Shown here piece by piece: positions 8,653-17,792 of a stretch of 64,000 nucleotides of DNA. Source of the DNA: an uncultured Chlamydiaceae bacterium (lineage in GTDB: Bacteria; Chlamydiota; Chlamydiia; Chlamydiales; Chlamydiaceae). Made by a program: the position numbers and the translations under genes. Under the pieces are notes generated by a model. It did not search any database and was not told the origin of the DNA. It saw only the letters and a program-made list of their open reading frames with translations. The DNA is taken from positions 1-64,000 of the forward strand of contig CALGBW010000008.1 in assembly GCA_937884635.1 (NCBI GenBank). The letters run 5' to 3'. How positions within the stretch are numbered: position 1 is the first letter of the stretch; every line of letters starts with the position of its first letter.

Positions 8653-9432
8653 ATGCATGACGAGAATTTTTTTATTTTAAAAATCTTTCGCGGTGTTCCT
8701 GGGAGGCAATACTGGGAGAGTTTTTGCTTGCCCTTGCATCCAGGGGAGAATGTCATTAGTGCATTAATGGAAATCGAAAAGAATCCAGTTAACATGCAGG
8801 GTGAAGTAGTGGATCCTGTCGTGTGGGAACAGGCATGCTTAGAGGAAGTCTGTGGCTCTTGTGCTATGTTGATTAATGGCGTGCCTAGACAGGCTTGCAC
8901 AGCCTTAATAAAGGATTATATAGATTCGACAGGCTCACGAGAGATTACATTAGCACCGTTAACGAAATTCCCTTTAGTTCGTGATCTAATTGTAGATCGC
9001 TCTGTTATGTTTGATAATTTAGAAAAAATTCAAGGTTGGGTTGCTGCAGAAGTAGATGGGGATCATTTTGGAGAAAAGGTCACGCAAGAACAGCAAGAGC
9101 TGATGTATACATTATCTAAGTGTATGTCATGTGGCTGCTGCGCAGAATCATGCCCACAGATTAACCAAAGACATAAATTTATAGGGCCTGCAGCTATTGC
9201 TCAAGCCCATTATTTTAACACCTATCCCGGAGATAAGCAGAAAGAATCCCGTCTACAGGCTTTAATGGGAGAGGATGGGATTGCAGGATGTGGGCAAGCA
9301 CATAATTGTGTACGTGTCTGCCCTAAAAAATTACCTCTTACAGAAAGCATTTCTGCTATGGGGCGCTCCGTCGCTAAATTTACTCTTAAAAAAATCTTTG
9401 AAAAGATTTTTTGTAAGAAAACTAAGGTTTAG
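8653..9432 (+). CDS. sdhB: Succinate dehydrogenase iron-sulfur subunit (SdhB)
   Basis: The 259-residue electron-transfer subunit carries ligands for three clusters. C-LEEV-C-GS-C with a later QAC forms the 2Fe-2S site, CMSCGCCAESCP the 4Fe-4S site, and C-GQAHN-C-VRV-CPK belongs to the 3Fe-4S region. Start ATG 8653 follows gacgagg. An upstream in-frame start at 8605 would overlap sdhA by 38 bases and adds a non-homologous tail. The 3' end overlaps the convergent CT590-type gene by 4 bases (9429-9432), so there is no room for a terminator between them. Confidence 0.94.
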   Translation: MHDENFFILKIFRGVPGRQYWESFCLPLHPGENVISALMEIEKNPVNMQGEVVDPVVWEQACLEEVCGSCAMLINGVPRQACTALIKDYIDSTGSREITLAPLTKFPLVRDLIVDRSVMFDNLEKIQGWVAAEVDGDHFGEKVTQEQQELMYTLSKCMSCGCCAESCPQINQRHKFIGPAAIAQAHYFNTYPGDKQKESRLQALMGEDGIAGCGQAHNCVRVCPKKLPLTESISAMGRSVAKFTLKKIFEKIFCKKTKV

Positions 9433-12314
9433 AAAAATCCTTTTGGCATGTGACTGCGGTATCCGGGAGGCGGGGGCATGCCGTAGTCAATAGGATTTGT
9501 ATAAAGAGACCAAGGCTGCTGTACGGAGATTGTCATATTGTCAATAGGTCTTCCTTTTAACCCTATGGAGTTAAAAGCCCACAGATCGATATCTTTTGTC
9601 CCTGGGTGTAGGATAAAGCCAAAATAGGTCTGAGCCCAATTGCTATCTCCAAAGAGTAGGGGTGCGGGATAGCTTAGCCTGTGGTATCGCATGGCGGTTA
9701 TTAACCGCAGAGCTAGGTCTTCTTCCATATAGAATTTTTCATAGCTATGCATGAGTAATCCCAGGCAGAGTTGGTATAGTTCGCGGGAGGAAATAAGAGC
9801 CATTTTTGGAACATAAGACTCTATCAATGGTTGTAATTTCTCAAACGCCATTATTGAAGAAATACCTAGATAGGAAAAGATATTCTCCAGTGTTATAGGT
9901 AGTTGTTGTTCATTTGTATAGGGCGTTTCTTCTATAAGGTGCTGGGCAAGGCGGTTTTGGAAGAGTGTTTGTACGACCGGGTCTCCTGATATAGAGGTGG
10001 CGAAGAAATGCGATGCCTTTTCATATAGCTCAGGTAGAGAGAGGGACAGGTCGGAACAAAACGTATGAAAGTCAGAAGAGAGATGCTCAATATGGTTGCG
10101 TTGGCAGAAGCTGTTTATGAATTGGTAAATCTCACTCTGAGAAAGAAGGCTATCGTGAACAAAATCTTGGTTTTGCTTGATCCAAATATCCCGTAACCAT
10201 GTATAGCTATACCAGTCATTCTCCCATGCCTGAAGAAATAGGGGCGACCCCGCTATTACAGAAAAAACATGAGATGGAGAGGAGGCAAGCAGGTTATGCT
10301 GATTTTCATTGAGATACTGTTTAATGCCTACAGGAAGGTCTTTCAGTGCATCTGTGAAGAAAGCTGCTAGTTCATGAGCATTTTCAGGATGTTTTTTTTG
10401 TAAGGTAATGGGTTCTGTCTGTTCGAAATAGTAGGTAATTAAAGTTGAGGGATTCCCACCCGATACATATACCCAGGGGGTGTGGGTGATTTGGGATAGG
10501 TGGTTTAACGGATCTACAGGGAGGGGCTCTTGATAAGCCTGGAGAATTCGTGTAATGGTAGCTTCTTGAAAGCGGTGCGTGTGTAATGCAGAGATCATTC
10601 TATGCACTAGCACCGAGGCTTCCTGTTCTACGCCAACAACTCCGTGCTTACTCATAAGATCTTCTTCTGTAGAGGAAAAGAACCCCGCTAATGCTTGGAT
10701 AAATTCTTGAAGAGAGTAGATAGGCGTCCATGTATTCGGATGGCTTCTTCCATGTGTAAATAGAATGCGGAAGCCTGCAGGAGAATCGGCGTAATGGGTG
10801 GAGAATTCCTGGATGAATGCGTCGTATGAGCTTTTAAAATACAAGGGAAGGGTCTTTGCATAAAAAGACAGGAAAAAGTTAGGTAAGGACAGTAATTTTT
10901 TTATCTTCTCTTGCGCTACGTTCCAGTCATACAAGGCTTGGTTTAATTCTTGACGGAAGCGAATATGGTCCATGGATAAAATCTGACTATCCTGAGCATT
11001 TAAAGGACTGCGCATACGGCTTTCTACATAGGCGAGTTGAGCCTGTGCTTCCTGATAGGTATGCTCGCATTTACTAGCATGTTCTTGTGCTAGGGTGATT
11101 TCCTCCTGAACAAATGCCAGCATGAGCTCATGTAAGCCATCTGTTTGACTTGCATCCCAACCCAAAGCTGTTTGTAGGTGGTGAAGGGTAGAAGGGTTAT
11201 TCGCATCTGCTAGGGTAGCTAATGTGTATTCCCATGCTTTTAAGAGAGGGTTCTGTGTATCGCTTGTAAATGCAGCAATGGCTTGTTCATAGGCATGTAA
11301 GTAGGAGCAAACCCGCTGTCTAGTTGATTGATTTGCAGGGGAGTCATAATTGAGTAAGACAGCATCTTTATTGCGCATGCCTTCTTGTAAGAGAAAAGAA
11401 GAGACCTGATTGAGAGAAATCCCATAGTAGTGAAGTAACGTTGATTGTAGGATTTTTTGTACTGTAATTGTTTCATATGGTTGTTGACAGACCTCCATAA
11501 GAAACTCATGGGAGAGGAGCTCCTGTAGGCGCTCTTGAGGATCTTCTAATGGTTGAATAAGCCCTGCAGCTAGGCAGGCTTTTTGTAATCCAGGAGAGGT
11601 AGATAAGGAGGTTAATGGATTCGGGTAGAAATCCATCACGCGAATGGGTTTAAAGAGTTCTCCAATACTAGGAGAAAGGTTAAAGGGAACGGATACTTCC
11701 TTCGTTCCAACAATACGCGTGAGCTTTCCTAGAGAAAGAAGATCCTCCATATCCTTGATAAACAGGTGTGGATATTCTTGATGAATAAGGATAGCTACAG
11801 CGGAGGCAAAACAAGAGCTGACATCCTGACGGAGATAGGAAAATAAAGCAACAAGGACGGCTTGTCTTACATGTGTAATAGTAAGAGTTTCTTGCTCTGG
11901 TAATGCGAGGGTATTACGAATGAGGCGAATGACTTCCGTATAGGAAGGGAGAAATAGGCGTTTTAAGCTAGCTTGAATTTGGGGCGTATTTTTTATTGCC
12001 TGCAGCATGCGCAGCAGGTGTTCACGAGAAGGGGTTTCTTCATAAAGGTCTGGGCTGATGGGATATAAGCTCTGAGAGAGTCCGTGTATGCATTCTGTGA
12101 CTTTTCTTAAGTCAATATCCCCATTCTCTTGGAGGATATAACTAGCGATTCTCCGCGCCAACGCAAGGTTCTTAGCTGTTAAGGGAGACTGTAGAGGTAG
12201 AGAGGTATATGCTTGGAATGGGAGCATATCCTCCATATTCAGTTTTTCGTTAACAGGAGAAAGGGATTGTTGATGAACCAGTTTATCGAAAATAACCTGA
12301 TCTAGCCTAGTCAT
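9429..12314 (-). CDS. Large uncharacterised chlamydial protein (CT590 type)
   Basis: This 961-residue protein matches no functional family I can name. From its position beside rsbU and CT589 it corresponds to the chlamydia-restricted protein CT590. There is no signal peptide or membrane helix. Roughly the middle (about 395-480) is charged and likely coiled coil (EEITLAQEHASKCEHTYQEA and following). The C-terminus is Pro/Gly-rich and ends DYGMPPPPGYRSHMPKGFF. It starts 102 bases after CT589 on the same strand. Large soluble chlamydia-only proteins are often type III substrates, but nothing here proves that. Confidence 0.8.
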   Translation of the reverse strand: MTRLDQVIFDKLVHQQSLSPVNEKLNMEDMLPFQAYTSLPLQSPLTAKNLALARRIASYILQENGDIDLRKVTECIHGLSQSLYPISPDLYEETPSREHLLRMLQAIKNTPQIQASLKRLFLPSYTEVIRLIRNTLALPEQETLTITHVRQAVLVALFSYLRQDVSSCFASAVAILIHQEYPHLFIKDMEDLLSLGKLTRIVGTKEVSVPFNLSPSIGELFKPIRVMDFYPNPLTSLSTSPGLQKACLAAGLIQPLEDPQERLQELLSHEFLMEVCQQPYETITVQKILQSTLLHYYGISLNQVSSFLLQEGMRNKDAVLLNYDSPANQSTRQRVCSYLHAYEQAIAAFTSDTQNPLLKAWEYTLATLADANNPSTLHHLQTALGWDASQTDGLHELMLAFVQEEITLAQEHASKCEHTYQEAQAQLAYVESRMRSPLNAQDSQILSMDHIRFRQELNQALYDWNVAQEKIKKLLSLPNFFLSFYAKTLPLYFKSSYDAFIQEFSTHYADSPAGFRILFTHGRSHPNTWTPIYSLQEFIQALAGFFSSTEEDLMSKHGVVGVEQEASVLVHRMISALHTHRFQEATITRILQAYQEPLPVDPLNHLSQITHTPWVYVSGGNPSTLITYYFEQTEPITLQKKHPENAHELAAFFTDALKDLPVGIKQYLNENQHNLLASSPSHVFSVIAGSPLFLQAWENDWYSYTWLRDIWIKQNQDFVHDSLLSQSEIYQFINSFCQRNHIEHLSSDFHTFCSDLSLSLPELYEKASHFFATSISGDPVVQTLFQNRLAQHLIEETPYTNEQQLPITLENIFSYLGISSIMAFEKLQPLIESYVPKMALISSRELYQLCLGLLMHSYEKFYMEEDLALRLITAMRYHRLSYPAPLLFGDSNWAQTYFGFILHPGTKDIDLWAFNSIGLKGRPIDNMTISVQQPWSLYTNPIDYGMPPPPGYRSHMPKGFF

Positions 12315-12416
12315 GCGTATCTCTCAAAAAAACCTCCTTTTTCCTTTAACATGAATAGGTTTGCCGGGCAATAGCTCTTTGTTTGTGCTGTTAGAAGGAG
12401 TCTTTGATCGGCATGA

Positions 12417-14222
12417 TTAGGTGAAAATAAAGCTATAGAGAGATCCTTCAGATTCAGGAGCAGCTTCATTGAGCATATGAGCAATCAGGTCAGATAGGTT
12501 TTGTGAGTCTAAAGGGTGTAGGGAATCCTGCAGTAAATCATTGATCGGTAACTCACTTAAGATTGTAGATAAAAGAGGATCTCCTGTGACTAAGACTAGG
12601 ATATCTCCAGAGAAAATCGTTTGTGTAGATGGAGAGAAGAGGTGAAACCATTGCTGATCGTGTTTTAAAAATACAGCAGGGGGTGTTTCTCCTATAGAAA
12701 ATAAAGACAAAGTCCGTGTGTGTACGGAATACTGCATACAAGTTAGGGAAACAGAGGCATCATTGCCTTTGATAGAAGCATAAAACGTTTCATTTGTTTT
12801 CTTTGCGATTTCTTCAATCGAGTCGTACAAGGATGCGTAGGTTAAAAATAAACTCCGCGCAGAAAGAGCATAAAGATAGGAAGGCAGACCTGAATCTCCT
12901 GTTAACCCGAATACGCTAAGAAAGGAGTTTTCTGTTGTTTGCCAGCCGTAAAATTGTCCAATCAGCTGTTTGGATTGTAGGGGATGTATAGCAAAATGTA
13001 AGTAGTCAAGAGAGGGAAAGGATGGTCTAAGCAACTCTTGTTGTAATGAAGATAGAATATCAAGTTCCTTTTGCAGGTGGCTGCCTGAGACAAGCTCTAC
13101 TTCTGCTTTCTCTTTAGAGTTAAGAAGAAGGAGAAGGGTAATGTTAAAGATATTCCCCAGCTCGTTGATTTCATATCCGTAGGGCTGTGGTTCATAGCGC
13201 AGCTGGTAGTTGCCCCTCCATGTCGCTTCCATACACGTGATGAGTTCTTGTATTGGTGTATGGAGTTTTTTATTAAATCTGGATAACACCCAAATCATAA
13301 GAGAAAAGGCAATAGCGTAAAAGAGTGTAACATTGATAGGTAATAACAAAGCTTGAAAGATAAATGTCGAATAAGGGACTAACGCTAAGGTATAAGTGCC
13401 TTCTATGGGCAGGACATTCAGAAGCAGGCCGAGGTACGTTTTATTTTGTATCTGCATGCTGAGGAGGTTAGGAGTATGTAGCGTTTTGGGAGCGAATTGA
13501 ATGGTGACATTAGGCTTTTGCGGTGAAAGCTCCGGCAGATTGGGTAAGTGAGCAGAGAATTTACATTCTGTTAAGAAAGGAGCGGAGGCAAATAACACAT
13601 CCCCAGCTTGGTTTACACAACAGATATGCTCTTTTTCAAAGTATTTCGAGCGGATTAAATCCTGTTTTAAGGAGTTCATAGGGTAGAACGCTACGAGCGT
13701 CCCCGCGTTCTTACCGGAAGAGTTAAGTGTGCCTATGTTTTCGACAATGACCAGGAAATGCTCCGGTTGTGGAGTTGGGAAGGTGAGAATCCCTGTTTTC
13801 CCTGCATATTGATACAGTTGTTTTCTTATCTCAGGATATTGTTGTAAGTTTTGAATAAACGATTGCCCTGAATATTTTGTGTAGATCCTATCCTCTGATG
13901 GTGACAGCCAACATAAAGAAACCTCTGCATCAGAAAGAGTTTGTAATTCGCTAAAGGCTTCCGCGTAAAAGGTTTTTTCATTGACCATCTGCCCTTTTAA
14001 AGCAAAGGTGCTAGCTAGTCGTTTTAGAAATAACCTATGGATAGAGAGTTTCTTTTCAAATTCTAAGCCAAAATCAGAAGATTTTGTTAGTAACGTCTGC
14101 ATCAAATTAGTCGTTACAGTTGAGAAAGAAAAAACAGATAGGACAACCAGATTTAAAATCAGTGGAATAGGGATGACCAAAAATAAGAAAAAGAGAATGC
14201 GTTTGGTAAAAGTTTGTCTCAT
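12417..14222 (-). CDS. Degenerate PP2C/SpoIIE-type membrane protein (CT589 type), RsbU paralogue
   Basis: The 601 residues show the same plan as neighbouring RsbU. There is an N-terminal membrane helix (about 8-33), an extracytoplasmic sensor-like domain, a second helix (about 284-306), a HAMP-like segment that shares the phrase GYEINELGNIFN with RsbU (GFEVNRLGEIFN), and a C-terminal PP2C-like domain (about 380-601). The metal-binding motifs are gone: where RsbU has GGDFFD, DASGKG and SDGVTEA, this protein has IGQFYG, LTGDSGL and VTGDPLL, and it ends SLYSFIFT without the terminal DD. It is therefore probably a pseudophosphatase that senses or binds rather than catalyses. A 55-bp element shared with the eno upstream region precedes it (14271-14325). 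Confidence 0.85.
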   Translation of the reverse strand: MRQTFTKRILFFLFLVIPIPLILNLVVLSVFSFSTVTTNLMQTLLTKSSDFGLEFEKKLSIHRLFLKRLASTFALKGQMVNEKTFYAEAFSELQTLSDAEVSLCWLSPSEDRIYTKYSGQSFIQNLQQYPEIRKQLYQYAGKTGILTFPTPQPEHFLVIVENIGTLNSSGKNAGTLVAFYPMNSLKQDLIRSKYFEKEHICCVNQAGDVLFASAPFLTECKFSAHLPNLPELSPQKPNVTIQFAPKTLHTPNLLSMQIQNKTYLGLLLNVLPIEGTYTLALVPYSTFIFQALLLPINVTLFYAIAFSLMIWVLSRFNKKLHTPIQELITCMEATWRGNYQLRYEPQPYGYEINELGNIFNITLLLLLNSKEKAEVELVSGSHLQKELDILSSLQQELLRPSFPSLDYLHFAIHPLQSKQLIGQFYGWQTTENSFLSVFGLTGDSGLPSYLYALSARSLFLTYASLYDSIEEIAKKTNETFYASIKGNDASVSLTCMQYSVHTRTLSLFSIGETPPAVFLKHDQQWFHLFSPSTQTIFSGDILVLVTGDPLLSTILSELPINDLLQDSLHPLDSQNLSDLIAHMLNEAAPESEGSLYSFIFT

Positions 14223-14270
14223 AAATGAATTATGATTTGTGGGCGGGGAAACCCACGACGTCTGGTGTGG

Positions 14271-14325
14271 GATGAAAGCCTATTCACTTTTTTCGCATTG
14301 TTGTTTAGCAGGTATTTGTTTTCAA
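14271..14325 (-). promoter_or_regulatory. Repeated promoter-like element R1, upstream of CT589
   Basis: Read on the minus strand this holds TTGAAA (14320-14325), a 17-base spacer and AACAAT (14297-14302), followed by GCGAAAAAAGTG and GGCTTTC. The same arrangement occurs at 17736-17792 before eno, with long identical blocks (gcattgttgtttag and tatttgttttcaa on the plus strand). It lies 43 bases after the rsbU stop and about 75 bases ahead of the CT589 ATG. A small GC-rich hairpin (gtggg/cccac, 14239-14256) lies between them. A sigma66-type promoter is the simplest reading. Confidence 0.6.
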
Positions 14326-14367
14326 CACTTCTATGAAAAAAAGCATCTATAGTTATAAATGGCGGTG

Positions 14368-16293
14368 TTAGACGGTTTGTGTTGTAATGGGAGGCGGCGT
14401 TAGCCTGAGGATCAGTAGTGTGATGTCATCATATTGTTCATGGCCACCCACAAACGATTTCAAAGCCAGCATCAAGGTGTGTTTAACACTTTCCGCATCG
14501 TTATTAGGAAGGGTAGCTAGAACCTGTATGAGGCGTTCTTCCCCAAACATTTCTGAGAAGGCGTTATGCGCTTCTGTGACTCCATCTGAATACAAGACAA
14601 ATAGGGAATCTGGAGTAGGCTGAAAGGAAGTAGTCTCCACATCAGGAAGGGTAGGTAGGAACCCGAGAGCCATTCCAGGATGCCGGAGGAGGGAAACCTG
14701 ATTATCAGGTTTTACATAACATACGGGGTTATGACCACAGGAATAGTACTCCATTGTATTCGTCGCATACGAGTAGCGGTAAACACATAAGGTTACAAAC
14801 ATCCCTGATGATTGTGTCGCGTGGTAAAAGAGTGTAGCAGTTCTATCAATAGCTTCTTTTAAAGAGTGGATTTCTGCTAATAGGGTGCGGAGCATGTTTT
14901 TGAGAAAGAGAGAATATCCACATGCGTTCACACCTTTTCCAGAGGCATCAGCAACGATTAAATATAATTTCGCCTGTTCTCCTTCTCCTAAGACAAAAAC
15001 ATCAAAGAAATCACCGCCGACAGTAATAGCAGGGATATAGGCTTTTGCGATTTCTGTCCCTGGGTAGTAGGGAAGCGTATGGGGTAATAGGCTTTGCTGC
15101 GCTTGTTCTCCAAGTTGGAGTGTTTTTTGAGCGTTTTCTTTAATAGAATGGTGTTTTTCTGCTAGAGCTTGTTGCTCCATAAGATTATTCACCATAGAGT
15201 TAAAGATCTCCCCTAATCGATTTACTTCAAATCCTAACGGGTCTTTTTGGTAGGGATGGTGAATATCTTTTCTTGTTGCAATCATCACTGTTGCAAGTTG
15301 TCGAATTGGTTTTGTAAGACGTTTTGCAATGACGTATACAGCTATACCTCCGCATAGAATACAGGCGAAATAGGCAAGGTATAATACTGTTCGTTGAAAG
15401 AGAGAGCGAAAGACATCATCAAAAGCGATGTAGGTAAGAATGTAAAAATCCATATTAGGGACTTCACGTAGATAACCCCACATCTCTTTATCATGAACCT
15501 TAAAGGTATAGGAATGTCCTCCTTTGGGAGTGGCATGAAGGATGGTCGGTTGTTGTAGTAGTTCTTCAGGGCAAGGGGTGTCATCTAAGAATGTATTACA
15601 GAAACTCGTAAAGGGTGCATTGAAGATAGAGCTCATCTGTATATTTGGGTCTGATGCTTTAAGGATAAGACCGTTTTTTGCAATGAGGGCTGTTTTCGTT
15701 TTTAGATAATTTTGAGAAGGTTCGAAAAGGTTATCTAAGACTTGTTCCGCATTAAATGTCGTGTATAGGGCTCCGATGGGTTTATGAGAGCGCACATCAA
15801 AGATATTGATTTGTATAACGGTAAAGACATCTAATGTGGAAGCTGATTGTTTTAGTGTGGCATAGAAAGCAGATAAAGGAGCGAGGGTAATTTTAGAGGT
15901 ATAATCTTGCCCTATAGCCTCTAGCCTATTAGAGGCAATGACGGTGTATTTCCCTTCTGGAGAAAGCGTTGTTAAAGAAATCTCTTCATAGGTAGAACCG
16001 AACATGTCTTTGATCTTATTACTCAAGTTGATATCGGGGGCTTGGGGCATCTCGATATCAAGGTCGAGCACTTCCGTGAAGAGCTTGAGGATATCCACGT
16101 TCAGGGGAACAATTTGCGATAGCGTATCCACCTTCACTAAAGCATTTTCTTCCAATGCCGCATAGGTAGACTCTAGCGTTGAGCGATACTGTTTGATGTT
16201 AAGAAGAATGATATTGATTCCTAGCGGAATCGTTACAGCAGCTATGCAAGCCAACCATAAACGATAGCCTATAGTTCTTGTGAACGGAATCAT
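14368..16293 (-). CDS. rsbU: RsbU-type PP2C phosphatase with membrane sensor domain
   Basis: The 641-residue protein has a membrane helix at about 9-31, an extracytoplasmic double-Cache-like sensor (about 35-295), a second helix (about 302-323), a HAMP segment (about 324-375) and a SpoIIE/PP2C domain. That domain keeps all metal and catalytic motifs: GGDFFD (426-431), DASGKG (449-454), SDGVTEA (569-575) and YDDITLL (621-627). In the chlamydial partner-switching pathway RsbU dephosphorylates RsbV so that it captures the RsbW kinase, which affects sigma-factor availability. Published work on the C. trachomatis protein links its sensor to TCA intermediates, and sdhCAB lies nearby. The ATG abuts one arm of a 13-bp inverted repeat and has no Shine-Dalgarno sequence. 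Confidence 0.9.
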   Translation of the reverse strand: MIPFTRTIGYRLWLACIAAVTIPLGINIILLNIKQYRSTLESTYAALEENALVKVDTLSQIVPLNVDILKLFTEVLDLDIEMPQAPDINLSNKIKDMFGSTYEEISLTTLSPEGKYTVIASNRLEAIGQDYTSKITLAPLSAFYATLKQSASTLDVFTVIQINIFDVRSHKPIGALYTTFNAEQVLDNLFEPSQNYLKTKTALIAKNGLILKASDPNIQMSSIFNAPFTSFCNTFLDDTPCPEELLQQPTILHATPKGGHSYTFKVHDKEMWGYLREVPNMDFYILTYIAFDDVFRSLFQRTVLYLAYFACILCGGIAVYVIAKRLTKPIRQLATVMIATRKDIHHPYQKDPLGFEVNRLGEIFNSMVNNLMEQQALAEKHHSIKENAQKTLQLGEQAQQSLLPHTLPYYPGTEIAKAYIPAITVGGDFFDVFVLGEGEQAKLYLIVADASGKGVNACGYSLFLKNMLRTLLAEIHSLKEAIDRTATLFYHATQSSGMFVTLCVYRYSYATNTMEYYSCGHNPVCYVKPDNQVSLLRHPGMALGFLPTLPDVETTSFQPTPDSLFVLYSDGVTEAHNAFSEMFGEERLIQVLATLPNNDAESVKHTLMLALKSFVGGHEQYDDITLLILRLTPPPITTQTV

Positions 16294-16296
16294 ACA

Positions 16297-16381
16297 GGGG
16301 ACTCTTGCAAGAGATGTCTATGAAATTAATTTGTATCACCCCGTTTTGTAATCTTCTAAGGATTATTCTGCAAGAGTCCCC
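16297..16381 (-). repeat. 13-bp perfect inverted repeat in the rsbU 5' region
   Basis: The arm ggggactcttgca (16297-16309) is exactly complementary to tgcaagagtcccc (16369-16381), with 59 bases between. On the minus-strand transcript the second arm ends 3 bases before the rsbU ATG (16291-16293) and occupies the place where a ribosome site would be. It lies between the eno stop (16407) and rsbU. It could be a leader structure gating rsbU translation, a transcription-factor operator pair, or the 3' structure of eno mRNA. Confidence 0.7.
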
Positions 16382-16406
16382 CATATTCTCATGAAAAGGA
16401 TCGTAG

Positions 16407-17660
16407 CTAATCTTGGAAGGCAGCCTGAGATCCTAATTCATGTTCAATAGCCATAAGGCGGTTATATTTAGCGGTTCTTTCTGAGCGAGATAGGGAACCC
16501 GTTTTAATCTGGCCAGTGCCAAAGGCAACAGCTAAATCGGCAATTGTTGTGTCTTCTGTTTCTCCGGAACGATGAGATAGAATTGTTGTATAACCATGCG
16601 TTTGAGCTAAACGAACTGCCTCTGCTGTTTCTGTCAGTGTACCAATTTGGTTAGGCTTAATCAGAACGGCATTGGCCAGGCCTTGGCTGATTCCCTCAGC
16701 GATGAGTGTAGGATTCGTGACGAAAAGGTCATCCCCAACTAGCTGAATGTCTTCTCCCAATTCTTTTGTGAGTAAGGCCCATCCTTCAAAATCATCTTCC
16801 GCCAACCCATCTTCGATAGAGTCGATAGGATAACGGTTACATAGGTCAGCAAGAATGGCTACTTGCTCTTGGGCTGTTTTCCCTGCATATAAACGTTTAT
16901 CCGAGTCAAAGAAAGAAGATGCAGCGCAGTCAAGAGCTAGGGAAATGTCTTCACCTGGTGTATAACCTGTTTTCTCAATTGCCTGCATAAGAAGATCTAA
17001 AGCCTCTGCATTAGACCCTAGGGCAGGAGCAAAACCCCCTTCATCACCCACGTTAGTGGTGAGGCCTTTATCATGTAAGATTTTCTTCAAACTATGAAAG
17101 ACTTGTGTGCCCATGCGCACAGCTTCTTCCATAGAATCTGCGCCTATTGGGCGAATCATAAACTCTTGAAATTGTAAGCCGTTATTTGCATGCATCCCGC
17201 CATTGATTAGATTCATCATGGGGCAAGGGAGCATATAAGCGAAGCAGCCTCCAATGTAACGGTACAAAGACATGCGGGCAGCCGTCGCCGCTGTTCTCGC
17301 CAGTGCTAATGAAACACCTAAGATCGCGTTTGCTCCTAATTTCTCTTTGTTAGGAGTGCCGTCTGCCTCTAACATGATACTATCAATCATCACTTGGTCA
17401 AAAACACTGTAACCTTGTATCGCAGGGAGGATGATCTCTTCGATATTTTGAATAGCCTTTAAAACTCCCTTCCCGTGATATCGAGTAGGATCTTCATCAC
17501 GCAGTTCTAAGGCTTCTTTTTTCCCTGTAGAAGCTCCTGAAGGGATACTTGCTTCGCCGACAACTCCTGTATCCGTGATCATTTTTACATGAACTGTTGG
17601 GCAGCCTCGGGAATCTAAGATCTCGCTAGCTTCAATATCAGAAATAACAGCATCAAACAT
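16407..17660 (-). CDS. eno: Enolase
   Basis: This enzyme converts 2-phosphoglycerate to phosphoenolpyruvate in glycolysis. The 417 residues carry the expected signatures: SRGCPTVHV, SGASTGKKEALELRD, DEGGFAP (catalytic Glu), the metal ligand GDDLFVTN, IKPNQIGTLTE (catalytic Lys) and LSHRSGETEDTTIADL. Start ATG 17660 (MFDAVISDIEA) follows gaaaggag. Longer reading to 17714 adds residues not expected in the family. A repeated promoter-like element lies about 105 bases upstream, overlapping the uvrB stop, so eno probably has its own promoter despite following uvrB. Confidence 0.96.
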   Translation of the reverse strand: MFDAVISDIEASEILDSRGCPTVHVKMITDTGVVGEASIPSGASTGKKEALELRDEDPTRYHGKGVLKAIQNIEEIILPAIQGYSVFDQVMIDSIMLEADGTPNKEKLGANAILGVSLALARTAATAARMSLYRYIGGCFAYMLPCPMMNLINGGMHANNGLQFQEFMIRPIGADSMEEAVRMGTQVFHSLKKILHDKGLTTNVGDEGGFAPALGSNAEALDLLMQAIEKTGYTPGEDISLALDCAASSFFDSDKRLYAGKTAQEQVAILADLCNRYPIDSIEDGLAEDDFEGWALLTKELGEDIQLVGDDLFVTNPTLIAEGISQGLANAVLIKPNQIGTLTETAEAVRLAQTHGYTTILSHRSGETEDTTIADLAVAFGTGQIKTGSLSRSERTAKYNRLMAIEHELGSQAAFQD

Positions 17661-17735
17661 GCATGGGCTCCTTTCTTCCAATAGCAGTGAATGTAGGTTG
17701 ATACTGGCTACCACCCCTTTTTTTTAAGACCTTCG

Positions 17736-17792
17736 GGTGGAAAGCCCGGTAACTTTTTTCAGCATTGTTGTTTAGTTTATATTTGTTTTCAA
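17736..17792 (-). promoter_or_regulatory. Repeated promoter-like element R2, upstream of eno
   Basis: Read on the minus strand, TTGAAA (17787-17792) overlaps the uvrB stop codon, followed by a 17-base spacer and AACAAT (17764-17769). It matches element R1 over about 55 bases, with only short mismatched patches. Downstream sequence GGGCTTTCCACCC can form a small stem. It precedes eno by about 105 bases. Confidence 0.6.
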
